Part shown: positions 1-13,000 of the stretch, one piece after another
Layout of the letters: each line of letters starts with the position of its first letter
Numbering within the stretch: position 1 is the first letter of the stretch
Assembly: GCA_037893225.1 (NCBI GenBank)
Contig: JAZGUH010000628.1
Span: forward strand, 558,001 to 622,000
DNA from: Hippasteria phrygiana
Lineage: Eukaryota > Echinodermata > Asteroidea > Valvatida > Goniasteridae
Direction: 5' to 3'
DNA: 64,000 nt
Notes under the pieces: model-generated
The model's input: only the letters and a program-made list of their open reading frames with translations
Database searches by the model: none
What the model was told of the DNA's origin: nothing
Position numbers and translations under genes: made by a program

Positions 1-560
1 CTCACCCATTTTGACAAACCTGATGAAATTCACTCCATAAAATTTGTCATGCCTTGTTTACATGATCTTAAATTTTGGTATAATTCCATTGGTTAATAAC
101 GGAGTTATTTAGGATCAAAAGTAGGGCATGGCTTTTTGACGCGTAGTACTATACCCACAATGCACTGCAAATGTTCCTAATCGCTGCAAAAAAAATCAAA
201 AACACACACGCTTTGAACAAAATAAATTTCTCCACGATTCAAACTCATTAACGAGAATAAGCGGCCCCAATCTCTTTTAAAAAGGGAAATTATTACAGAG
301 CTTGCGCACGCGGGGCCAATCTAACAATAGACAGCGAAGTCCGTGACATTATGTACATTCTACATTTAGGCCCCAGAATTAACTGCGCACGTCCGGAAAA
401 AAAGTTTTATTTTCAGGGGTGTACACAATTCCATGCTAATTAGGTACAGGAAGAAAGACGTTTTGTCTTCTCAAACAAAACAAAACAACACAGCCCTTGT
501 CAAATAGCACAGTTGGAAAGCATTGTCTACGTTTTTATTTGCATATAAGTTCTTGTCCAT

Positions 561-722
561 AGAGTACCGAAGTGATGACGTCAATGCAATGCAATGTTTG
601 GAGCCAGAATACTTTTGTTATTTTGTGTCAATGTGTTTGCATGACTGGCTGTTAAAGTAACAGTCGAAATCTCCATTTGCTTGGAGCCAGTTGTGCCAAC
701 TGACGTCAGACTTCGGTACTCT
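561..722. mobile_element. Small inverted-repeat element (MITE-like)
   Basis: The ends are inverted copies: AGAGTACCGAAGTGATGACG at the left and TCAGACTTCGGTACTCT at the right, both carrying a TGACGTCA site. Length about 160 bp, with AT flanking both ends. Confidence 0.6.
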
Positions 723-2696
723 ATATAATTTTATATTGAAGATATATAGAATATGAACCGCATATAAACTATCATTAAAGTAGCTTTATATTCCATTAAT
801 ATTCGAACAGAAAATAGTTGAAAAGCTAGAGAAAATACACTTTATAGTTAAAGTTTCTTGCACAATAGTATGACTGGAACAGTCAAGAAAGAGTTTTGGT
901 TAACCAGAAAGACCAACCAAACATAATTATACTTATCAATTGTTTCCCCACCCCCAAGGGCCGTCCCCACCCCAGACGTTGGGATTGCTTTTTTGTTTTT
1001 TACATGCCCGAGGGTGGGGGGATTTGGTCACTTCCGAAATGACAATCTCCACAATGGGGGCGGAGCAGCCAGGGGGGGGGACTGACAAGTGCATAACATT
1101 CAAATAACACAGAATAGTTCAATGTTCTTTGTAAATGATTATCATGAATCTATAATAATAGAGTAATTAATTGAAAATTCAAATTTTTAGCGGCTTAGTT
1201 TTGTTCGTTTGGCAGCATCCACATTTAAACAACATAAGCAATTACGATTTAAACATCCAATTTGCAAATTTTACACAGAAAACCTTAAAGGGACACATTG
1301 CTTTGGATTTGGCGATTTGGGCTATAAAAATTAAATGGATATGGTTGGAAAGCTTTTTAAAAAGTAGAATATAAAGATTCACATAACTATCCCTTCAAAT
1401 TGCGTGTTTTTTGGTTAATTTTGTGACAAATAACAATCCGCCATTTTGTAGAACCAAATTGTTGACTCCACAAAATGACGGACCGTGTTCACCAGTCGTA
1501 TTTCCAGTCGCAGCTGGTTGAAGTACGTCTGGGCAATTATTATTGATCCATTTTGATGTACTATAGCACGGCGCGCAGCACTAGTGATATGTGTCGCGAG
1601 GTAGAAAATGGTACCTGGCGATCATCTGATAGGTTTACAAGGCCACTGGCTGCGGCGCCAGCCTAAAGACTCTTACAGCGTATTTTGTGCATTATTTAGA
1701 CGGTAGTATTTACTACTGGAAATAAGTATCGCGGGTCAGATGTCAGGGATCAGAGGCCAATTTTTTGTTTTGTAATCACTACTCACTAATTACAACACAT
1801 TATACGTGTTTGTTTGCATGAACAACCCTTATAAAAGACAAGGAACATTTCCAAACAGCAACATTTCATGACATTTGAAGGCAATGTGTCCCTTTAACAC
1901 AAATAAAGTTCACTTCCGTTGTGGTTGGACAAAAATAATTCTTTAAGCACATCCCTGGATAGAAAGTGTAAATTTGATTTGCGCTCTGATTTCAGAAAAA
2001 AAGAATCAAAATCCAGTAAATTACTAGAAGCCTACCTCACATTAATTCTAACATAAAGCGACTTTGTCCTGTGACAATGTCGTGCATTTTTCTAAACGCA
2101 CAAAAGTCAATGTATGTCATGTTGCAACTTGGGGTGTATTTGGAAAATTTCACAAAGTCACGTACATGCCGGCATGTGTTTAACAAATACTTTATATTGT
2201 TATGTTAGTGTAAGCATACATGGGGTATCTAAGGCAACCTACAAAATGGCTATTTCTAGAAAAATTTAATTGTAATAGAATTGTTATAAATCTGAACAAA
2301 AGCCGATTTATTTCAGCTGCAATGGATGAAACAATTGCATCAATAGATACAAAAAAACACAAATGTTTACCAACAAAGTTTAAAGTGCATTTTTGTGCGA
2401 CAGAACAATGTTCAGAACACGATATTATTGCAACACAACTTTGTATTATAATGTAGTGCAGGCCAAAATTTATGAAACAGTTACTTAAAAATAATAGAAA
2501 AATGATCTGATCTTTCATGAAGGTAGAAATTTTGGAAGTTTTTGAAAGCTATATTTAGTCCACTATAAAGATCAAGGTGCAAAGACATAAAAAAATTATT
2601 GCTGTTGTAGAGACTGTAAAAACAGCATTTCGAAAGTCCTTGTGTACAAAAAGAAAATTGCACTTAAAAAAAAAGGCAGATTTCTGTTGAAATGAA

Positions 2697-3110
2697 TTGT
2701 GACCGACTCTACAAAAATGGGTAATATGTCGCAAAATTTGAAAAATGAGTTATATAAATAGTTGAATTTGTCACAACCTAAGCTTTAATTTGGTGTAGGT
2801 TTGACCCCTGTGGCATTTTGTGTTCTCGAGATATCTTGACATTTGTATTCTTATATTTTCCAATTTAACGGAAGTGCGTTTAAAGATATCACCCTTTAAA
2901 CACAAAACTGCAAAGAAATTAGATGTAAATAATTTCTATCAACATTTTTTGTTCATCTTTATTCATCGATATTAATGTTGATAAAAATAAATTCTAAAAA
3001 TATAGATATAATAGAAGCCAACAAACCAACAAAAAAAAAATATAAAAAAATCACTTTGAAGATCTGTTCGCCCGCTTCACATAGAACAGCCCTGTGTGTG
3101 TTTCTCACAG
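2697..3110 (+). repeat. Interspersed repeat, TGTGACC family variant A
   Basis: It matches 10367-10775 over its length and 27222-27617 in reverse orientation. Shared landmarks are CGACTCTACAAAAATGGGTA, TTCTCGAGATATCTTGACAT and ACATAGAACAGCCCTGTGTG. It begins with TGTGACC like the shorter inverted-repeat family. Confidence 0.75.
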
Positions 3111-3270
3111 GTTACAGGTAAGAAGTTCCAAAGAGAGGCAGTACGAGGGAAAACAACTTTGAGTATCTCACAGTACTAGCCTTTGGAACAACAGTGAAAG
3201 GATGTGATGAGACAGCCAGGCGAGTAGAGTGCATGAAAGTTTGGACGGGGAACTAATGACTAAACGAACA

Positions 3271-3395
3271 CTGGCCACTAAAGGCCACTGGCCACTAAAG
3301 GCCACTAAAGGTCACTAAAGGCCACCGGAACTAAAGGCCACTAAAGGCCACTAAAGGCCACCGGAACTAAAGGCCACCGGAACTAAAGGCCACTG
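3271..3395. repeat. Minisatellite, GGCCACTAAA units
   Basis: Tandem units of two kinds alternate: a 10-bp GGCCACTAAA and a 16-bp GGCCACCGGAACTAAA. The array is about 125 bp, downstream of the gene. Confidence 0.85.
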
Positions 3396-3431
3396 GAACA
3401 CCTTTCATGATGGTATCGATAAACAGTGATT

Positions 3432-3614
3432 TAGTCGAGACCATCACGAGACCACACAAGACCCTGCAAGACCAGCACAAGACCAGTGCAAGATCAGCAG
3501 TCTCAATTCAAGTCTTAAGCTATTCAAATGAACTGTAATAAAAGCATTCCTTTGTCATGGTTTATGCCTGTTACTTGTGCCTGTAACAAGCTGGTCTTGT
3601 GATGGTCTCGACTA
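3432..3614. mobile_element. Inverted-repeat element, TAGTCGAG family
   Basis: The ends are TAGTCGAGACCATCAC and GTGATGGTCTCGACTA, a perfect 16-bp inversion. The internal AGCTATTCAAATGA and GCATTCCTTTGTCAT blocks are shared with copies near 24661, 35311 and 43691. Confidence 0.8.
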
Positions 3615-3896
3615 CATCACCATCGATAAAAAGAGGCTCAATGAAGCAACAGAGCGTCGGACATGAAGGTGTTCCAGGGAAGGTGCCAGGTCCTGACCAA
3701 CCGTTTTTTGGCTACACAAAAAAGTGGAGGAAGGGGAAAAAAAACAAAAACAAAAAAACGATTCTGCAGAACAAAATTAAGATTTCTCTTGCAGTAGAGC
3801 ATCGTAAGCTAAACGAAAGTATGCTTCAGGCGTCAAGGTTGCACTATATTTATACACAACCTACATTTACTGCAGAGGGTTTTTCTGTTGAAACGC

Positions 3897-4059
3897 TTAC
3901 TGCATATATTCCCCGAGTTTCTCCAACGCCGTCTTGGTGGCGCGTATGTTTGGGTGGTCCCGCTCCAGGAACAATTCGGATATACGCAGCGCCTCGTCGA
4001 ACTGGTACTTGGCACGCTGATACATGTTAGACGCCATGAAATACAATCCAAGATTGAAT
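3897..4059 (-). CDS. Exon 32: last TPR and C-terminus
   Basis: Acceptor ATTTCAG at 4061-4060. Residues 1923-1976 end in ALEKLGEYMQ and the TAA at 3899-3897. It contains FNLGLYFMASNMYQRAKYQF and DEALRISELFLERDHPNIRA, the final TPR. No AATAAA on the minus strand is seen within about 500 bases downstream, so the 3' UTR end is not placed. Confidence 0.94.
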
Positions 4060-7000
4060 CTGAAATTCACAAGACACAATTTATTTGACATTCCAAGGCA
4101 GAACATAATATTTTAGAGCCATAATCGGGGATGAGATTGTCAATGAAGAAAAAAAGATGAAAATTGATGAAATGTCTGAAAAATACATATCTTTCTATTA
4201 TAATAATGTTTTTCTCCGAGAGTAAAAAGTCTGAATTCAGATAAAAGTCTGAAAAAACTCAAGCCAGCATAATACACAGGATTTTATTTTTTTGAAAACC
4301 ATCGTGCTGTTTCCCAACAAGATATCTAACTTTTTGACGATTTGTGACCCATTCTTATGAAATAGGACACATTTTGGACTTGTCAGAGTTCTTCTTTTTT
4401 TTATATGCAAATTTGCCCCACTTGAGGTACAGAGCTACAAAAATAGAAAGAATCAAAGATACAAGAGGTAGAAATTAATATTCCTCTTGAAGCAGGAAAG
4501 ATCGTACGATTACTGAGGAAAACATGCACCAGGCAAAGAATTCCACAGAGATACAGAACGAGAGAAAAAGCTATTTGGCATAGCTTTTCGTTCAACATCT
4601 AGGTACAGCTAGAGTATATCGGTGGGAACAGGTGGAAAGCCGAGTTTCACACTCAAACACCCTAACTGGAGGAATCAAGCTGATTAAGCTGGTGGAACAT
4701 TTACCATAAAAACCTTGCCTTAAAGAGCATCCATGACTCCTTATTTTTTTATATACAGTGGAACGCTGCTGTACCGAACACCGCTATACCGAACACCATC
4801 CTTGGCTCCCAAATTTTGTGTACAAAACTTTATACCGAACATTGTTGAAAAAAGGCAACGGATTAAAAAATGTACTGGGCATTTAGGCTGTTTGTAATTC
4901 CCAAACAGCCGCAGCTTTATGTTGAAGAGTGACAGGTGGCTATTATTTCCCCAAGGTATAGAAGGGAAAAGCCAACTGTTGCTTTAGAATTCGGTAAGCT
5001 TAGAAAGTATGAACATGTAATTGTCCTTAAGTTACCGGCAGCTGAAAATCGCTATACCGAACGATCGCTATACCGAACAAAATCTGTGGATCCCGCGATG
5101 TTTGTTATAGCGGCGTTCCACTGTATCACTGAATTTGATATCCTGATGAATATATGGACATTATGTGGGTAAACACCTTGACTTAAATTTCTGCAGTGCA
5201 AGTCAAGTTTTAAGGATGTGTAACTTAAAAGTAGCTCCGGCGACTTGTGACTCATTTTTCGGGGGTTGGGACTCAATTTTAAAAATTTTGGGCACGTTTG
5301 AGACATTCGGTTGAGGAGAAACAATAAGAAAGTGGAACATTCTTTGATTTGTTAAAAGCGTCCTCGCCCATTCGAATCAAAGAATGTCCACCTTTTGAGT
5401 CCTTTCTCCGACTTAAACTATGTCCCTTTCACACCCTTCATCAAGATTTGTCAAAGGAACAAAAAGTGTCTATTCTTACTGATGCTTTGAGGTATGAGAT
5501 GAATTAGCTGCAAAACAAATTATAAATAAATCAATACAAAAAAAAAATATAAAAAAATAAATAATAAATAAAATAAATTTTTAAAAATCTGCACTTTTCT
5601 GAATAGAGTGACGTCACAATTTGAGTAGTTTAATGAAAAAAATCAAATGAAAAGTCAATTAGGTTTTTAGTTGGTTTTTTGCTTGGTGTTTGTTTGACTT
5701 GATTGATTTTCTTAAGTTGGTTGTTATGGTTGGTTTTGGGGGAGGGGATTTGAGTGGGGGAGGGGCTTATCGAAAATGGGGTTAAACCCAATAGCGCCAG
5801 GTGAGAACAGTCGTAGCCTTTATCTAGGACGTACCTGATAGTCGCGACGTCCACGTGATCCTTCCCATAAGCCCCTATGAGGATTCCCAAGACGGCCTGG
5901 AACACCGTGCCGGACATCTTGTCGTTCATATCGTCCAGCACCAGGCCACAGTTGTTGAGGATGGCAGCGACGCGGGGATGGTTCAAGCCAACATCGCTCT
6001 GGGTCAACTTCAGGTCCCACAGATGCAGCAGCATGGCATTGTCAAGCTTGCTCTGACTGTAATAAAGCTGTCCGATCTGAAGACAAGGTTCATACCGGTT
6101 GTTACAATTCATGGATTTTGTTGGTTTTTCCTTTTTGCATCAGCATGACGCAAATTCGTGACCCACTCTACAAAAATGAGTCTGATGTGTTAAACATAAG
6201 CTTTACAGTTGGTCTGAAAAAGAATGAAATAAGCTTTCGTTTGGTATATGGCACAACTGTGTAGTGTAATGCATTGTTTTTTACAATGTTTTTAAATGTG
6301 CGATTTCTTATAGTTATATTAAAAAGTCCGAGACATTAAACCACCCCATGCGTGAAAGTGTAATGCACGACATCCGACTTATTTTTGCAGAGCGAGTCAC
6401 AAATTTTCAATATATATATTTTTGTGTACCCTTCATTGATGTAAACAAATTCCATCGTGTGAATAGTTTGGTTGCGGTACACGTTGCTATTGAATTCAAA
6501 CCAACCAGCCGACTCCGACAAGCATGGTTGTTTAAAATTTTGGACGAAAATGCGACTGGTCGAGAAACCCAGGCCAAGGTTTTTTTTGGTCCTACCCACT
6601 TTTCTGGTGCACACCCAACGGCAAAAACTGCTTGCAAAGTTGGCCACAGTGGTCGCTCCATACAGTACCCATCGCGCACATGAAAACTGTATAAACAGAC
6701 GGTCGAGTTGTCTCAAAGGCAAAGTTGACTTGTCTCAATGGTGACTGGGTTAACAGTTGAGTTGTTTTCTTTAATGCAAATCGCCCATCAAAACCAAAGG
6801 CCACTCGAGGTGTGGGCTACAGAGGAAAGTGTGGAATAACCAGCCCCTCACACTGAAACAAGACAAGATAATCTGATCTCTTCACAGTATGAATAGGGTC
6901 GGGATGGGTAACTAGTCCACTGCAAGGCATTAATAATGCCTCTACCCATATTAGGCGTAGAAGTGCTATGGCCCAGGACTGGGCGCGAACCCACAACCTG

Positions 7001-10000
7001 CAGAATTACCCGCAGACTACGAATTCAATGCTCCAAACCACCACGCCACGGCACTTACACAGTTGACTCATGCTTGAGTCATCTCAATGGCCGAGTTGTC
7101 GAAAGTCGAGTTGGTCAACAGTCGAGTTGTCTGACATGCGGTTAAAGTGCCCTATCACAAACACATTATCAGCAGCCGATTTCACGAAACCTTGCGCAAT
7201 TTAATAGCTCTACTTACGCCACAATGTATTGAATAATATGCGCAACATCTATTAAAAATCAATTTCACGAAAAGGTACCTAGTGCGTAAATCGCCGACTT
7301 GCGCCACAAATTATGGCGTAACTTACGCACTTGTTTTAGGTGGCTTAAGTTGTCCAAATAAACACCGAAATGATGACTTAGCTAGCCGAGCGTGAGCATA
7401 GTAGAACCATTAGTTGCTCAAATCATTTAAGAAATTCACTAGATTATTTCAGAGAGTAATGAAATGATCATCTGCTGCAAGTTACTTGTGAGATATTTCC
7501 CGAAAGTTGCCACCAATTTTTTGTTCGGAGCGAAGTTTCAAAAGTGAAAAGTTTCAAAATGGCGCCCCACAGTTCAATTTCACGACTGTTCTATGTATTT
7601 TTATTGTTGTACTAAAACAGTCGTCGTAAAAGTGGCATTCAGCCTCGTCCGCGATGTATAAAACAAATAAAACATTGCGCAGCTACGCGCTGCGTAAGGA
7701 TGTAGTAAGGATGGATCGTAAGGATGTAGCGCAGCTGCGCAACACTTTTTATAGTGCAAGTCATACGCCATGGCGTAAGTTGCACACTGTTTCGTGAAAT
7801 CGGCTGCTGGACTGGTTGTGAACCTCTGACCAGCTTATCTTTTTCTCTTTTTTTGTTATAAAAATCACCCAATACAAGGCTAAAAGCCACTCCAGGCAAA
7901 GGGTTACGATCAGAGGTGGTAGGGTCGGCGACATTTGGAATTGCCAACCCTACCACCCTTTACGGTTTCCCTGGACCAAGATATAAACAGAGGATAAATC
8001 AACAGATTCCAGAGAAATTATCCCGATTTTCAGACCTGCGGGTAACTTCCAGCGTCCGTGCGACCAACTCACCTCCCCGTTACACGAGTCAGGAATGCCA
8101 ATCCGCTGGACTACATAAACTCACAACAGTGCGAGTGATAATCACAACTGTGGGTACGAAAGCGGTATAGCAAGTTAGTCCGGTTTACAGTACCTGTCCA
8201 TTAATAGCGGCAACGTAATGATGCTTGGGTCCGAGCACGTCAGTCGCCAACTCCTCAGCACGTCGTAGGAACCGGATTGCCCAGTCGGCTTTGCGTTGCA
8301 AGCTCAGCACCGACCTATATACAGAGACAGTGAAATCATTGACGTGGGTTTTGCTTCATATCTCTGATAAAAAAAATCACTCTGCCACCGGAGATCTGTA
8401 AACAGTTATAGTCTGTTCTACTGATAATTTTATAGTAAATGTTCAGACACAGGTGAAAAAGTAGAAGAATTGTAGGATCAATATTTTCAAAAAACAGGAT
8501 GAAGTCGGACTCGAGGACAAAATCAGGATAAAACAGACTTTTACATGCTTTCAGGAGTAGCTTTCGTTGATACTCACTCATGTCACGAGCCTTATTTGCA
8601 CAGGTGAGATTGAACAAAAATAAAAAAAATCCTCGAAATCCACAAACAAAATCAACGAAAAATCCACGAGGACCCCAGATCAACATAATAATAATAAGAA
8701 TATTACAACATTTATATAGGGCAATATGAAACAAAAATTCCTCAAAGCGCTTAACAATAAAAATGAAAAACGCTATAAATAATCCCAGTTAAAAAACCAA
8801 GCTTCAATTTTACATGAAACACCACAATCACACAGTTATTTGCATGAGCAAACAAGTTAAAAAGTTAAAATTGCAAACTACTAAATTACAGGTTAAAAGA
8901 TGGGTCTTCGGCAATTTCTTAAAATCATATAGTCTGTATTTGCCTAAAGGCACCCCCTTAAAATATCCGTTTTTATTGGTCTATATCCACTTTTACAGGT
9001 AAAAACACCTTTAGGACAACACCTCGGAAATTCCAGATTGCAAAAGAGATTCTTCAAAAAATCCTGAAATCAGGAAAAATCCCGACAAATCTCGCCCCTG
9101 TTAATTGGCATATGTTCTGCATGTACTCACAACACCTCCGTGCTCCATCCTCAACTAAGCTCTTGGAAGTAAAGTTGCAGTACTCCTGCACCCAAGCCCT
9201 TCATTGTGTGATTTTCATACGACAGCGTGCAACAATGAGGTTCAATTTTTCGGAGTTGTGGGGCAAACAATTAGGAAAAAGTTGGGGGGGGGGAAAAAAT
9301 AGGAAAAGTAGGAGGAAGGTAAACAAAAAAAAACGAAGGAAAAATTAGGAAAAGTGGAATACTCGAAAGCCTGTACGCCACTCACCCCATGCCCAGCAGG
9401 GCTTTGACTAGCTGTAGTTTCTGTTCAGGAGTCTCGATCTTATTCTGTCTCTGCAAGGCCTCGTGGAAATGTCCACGGGCTCCGTCCAGGTCACCCAGCT
9501 TGATGGAAACTGTTCCCAAGGAGATCAACACCTGGCGATGACCGACAATGAACAACATTCAAACTTCGACAGTTTTTTTGATATAACATAAAAATACAAC
9601 TGCACGGTTCCATACAGAAAAAAAATAATCGGGGAGCTAAAATAACATTTTCGAAAAATAAATTTTAAGACCCCCGACTTTGAAAATTTCAGAAAATATT
9701 AAGAAATTATTTAGGTTTTTTTATTTAAAAAAAATATATTTCAGATATTTTAAAAACAATTTAAAGATTATTGTGCTCTTTTCGATTTTCACCTAGAAAA
9801 AAATAATGTTTTTTTTTATTTCTATTTTTATAGCATCGAACCAAAAAAAACCGCACCCATGTTTAGTTATTAAATAATTACTCCACAAACTTTGAATTAC
9901 TTGCAGCCTGACAATAATTCTGGCCGAAAACTTGAGAAAATCTGACAAATTATTTTTAGAAAAATTTACAAAACTTCGGGTTTGGAATTTTTCTTTAGCA

Positions 10001-13000
10001 GACTAACCTCCAGTACGTCAGGGTGTATGCATCTGGTCTGGTACTGGTACTTGGCGTGATGGTAAACGATAGTAGCATGGCTTCCGATATATCGGGCCTC
10101 TAACTCAGACAGCAGACGCTCGTTCAGTTGTCTGGATTTATGCAATAATATCCAATTTGTTAAAACATGTTTTTTTTTTATCCAAAAACAAGAAAATAAA
10201 ATAGGATTATATTACAAAAATACATGAAATGCCAGTATGAAATGCAGTTGGGGGTCTATAGGTCTGAAAATTGGGATAAATTCTTTGGTATCTATTGAAG
10301 ATTTATACTCTATAGATCTGGACCCAGGAAAACCGTGAGGGTGGTAGCGCTTGCAACCCATTAAAATGTGACCGGCTCTACAAAAATGGGTATTACATTG
10401 TATGTCGCAAAACTTGAAAAATTCGTTATATACACAGTTGAATTTGTCACATCCTGAGCTTGAATTTGGTGTAGGTTTGACCCCTGTGGCATTTTGTGTT
10501 CTCGAGATATCTTGACATTTGTATACTCCTATTTTCCAATTTAACGGATGTGCGTTTAGAGATATAGCCCTTTAAACATAAGTCCAAAGAAATGAGATGG
10601 AAGTAATTTCTATCAACATTTATTTTTTCGTCTATTCCTCAATATTAATGTTTCAGTAAATAAATTCTAAAAATATAGATAATAGAAGCCCCCCCCCCCC
10701 CCAAAAAAAATCTTTCATATGAAGAATTGTTCGCCCTCTTCACATAGAACAGCCCTGTGTGTGTTTTCAGTTTTCACATGCAACATAATGCCCTTTTTTG
10801 TAGACAATTAAAAAACAAAAACGAGGAAATTCCAATCTTTACAAGATTTTGTACAGCGTTTTTCAATTTTCAATGGCAAAAGTAGTCAAGAGGGGTCAGG
10901 ATCAGGAGATCTTGGGGGCCACTCCACCGGTTGATTTCAAGGCAATGACCAGTTGGCGCAACTCGGATTTTACCCGACCCCCTTAATTGTCTCCTGTGCA
11001 GTCATGCATGGAAACTAATCCAGTAAAAATGTCACCAAAAGAAGCAAGAAGAGTTACTCTAAAAGTACATATGAAAATATCTTATCTATATTGCTACAGA
11101 ATAAAACTATGGCCAATTTTAAAAGTGTATATTTTTTTTTGGACTCACTGTATATATCATGCCACATATAGATCAATACGCTAACATACAGAACATACTA
11201 TGAATATTGGCATGGAAATCTTTAAAATGAACTGAGATCCAACAACTGCTTGTATAATGATCTAAACAACACAAAAAGTAAGTCCCCCCTAAATGACCCC
11301 TCACAGTTTCTTAAGTAAGTTTAACTTTTCAAAGATCACATCTACTGAAAAATATTTATGTGGGTGTCCTTTTATTCATGGTTGACTGAGCACAAATTGA
11401 AGACAAAATGACCCATTTTCAAAATTCACAAAAGTGACTTTATTACTGCGGATGACTGAGAAGCAGATTAACATTAACGTTCAATAACGTGTGTATCCAC
11501 CACGCTTGGCAATGACCTCCAGACATCATCTTCTCATGGTGTTGACGAGTCTGGTCACCCGCTGCCGAGGGATTAGCCATCAATTCTTCCTGCAGTAATC
11601 GCGACAAGTCCTCCAGAGTGCTTGGATATGGGCATACACATCGTTTCAGCAGGTCCCAAAGATGCTCGATGAGTTTGAGGTCTGGTGAATTTGCCGGCCA
11701 AACCATTTTCTGGATCCCCTCATGAGCCAAGAAGGCGTTCACCTCTCTCCCTCTGTGAGGACGGGCGTTATCGTCCATGAAGACGAATCCATCACCATGG
11801 GCTGCGGCATACGGTGCAACGTATGGACGCAGGATATCGTCAACATATCGTTGCGCTTTCAAATTGCCATTGATCTGCTGAACAAGTGGTGTTTTGTTGA
11901 CAAGACTTATCACTAGATGTGATCTTTGAAAAGTTCTTACTTAAGAAACCGAGGGGTCATTTTTTTTGGGGGGGACTTACTTTTTGTGTTGTGTTTATAA
12001 AGATCAGGGTGGGCGGGGATTAAGAGAGGGTGGGCGGGGATTAAGAGGGGATGGGGAGGGGGGGGGGGCGCGCTACTGACCTCGCTCCTTTGAGTAGCCC
12101 GAGCTGCATGAAGAAGCCGGCCATAGCTCGGATCAGACTGTCTCTGGGTCTGGACACGTCCCACTCCTCAGACCGAGCCAGGACCCCGAGATACAGTTCC
12201 TCTACCTCCTCGTAGCCGCCGAGCTAATGAAATGGCAGACGACGATCAGGTAAAATACAAACAGAAGCCGATTTCACAAAATTGTGCAGAGCTTTAAAAA
12301 AAAAACACTTTGCCTTGAAAAAAACGCCAAATTTAATCTCTTTGGGTTTACATGTACCTAAACTATTTTGAAGATCTGAGTGTTAAAATTCTACTGTAAT
12401 TTGTAATATTTAAGGAGAAATGAGGAAAAAAAAACCGATACATTGACATCCAGACATTTAGACTGGCGCCACACAGAGCAGCCTGCACGCAATCAAAAAG
12501 CCAAGGGCACCATCTTTTCTGAACCAAACCGGTGTCCCCCCGCAAATTATTTTCGTCAATGATTTTGAGACAAACAGTGCATTTTCAAGGGATGGTCGGG
12601 TACATCTGCTTAGTGATTATTACTTGAAGTAATCAGAATTGATACTGAATATTTCACAGTGCAAACGACTCCAGGCTTGAATTTTGTTTACAAAATCAAC
12701 ATTAAAGGTAATGTACACGATTGGTAATCCTAATTTTTTATACTGAATTATTACAAAAATACCTGACTAGACTAAGTTAATAGCAATCTCAATCATCCTG
12801 TGAAATGATGGCACATAGTGTGCTGTCGTTTTCAAAAAAAGTTGAAATTTATATCATTTTCCAACGATTGTTCCGCGTAACAATCGTTAGAAAACTGCCC
12901 TCTATTGACCGAATGTAGTTAATTTGTGTTGTGTCTAAAAATGGGTTAACAATCCGAAAATGGGTGCACGCGCAGTGTACCGAAGCGACGCGTTGTAACC

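Larger units (their letters stand above)
1..3896. other. Downstream non-coding region
   Basis: AT-rich sequence after the stop codon of the large gene. No reading frame here shows codon bias, domain or splice context. It holds at least four repeat structures, listed separately, and presumably the gene's 3' UTR. Confidence 0.6.

Noticed and set aside
2192..2518. Overlapping frames at 2.2-2.5 kb
   Set aside because: AT-rich, both strands open, no splice context or recognisable motif.
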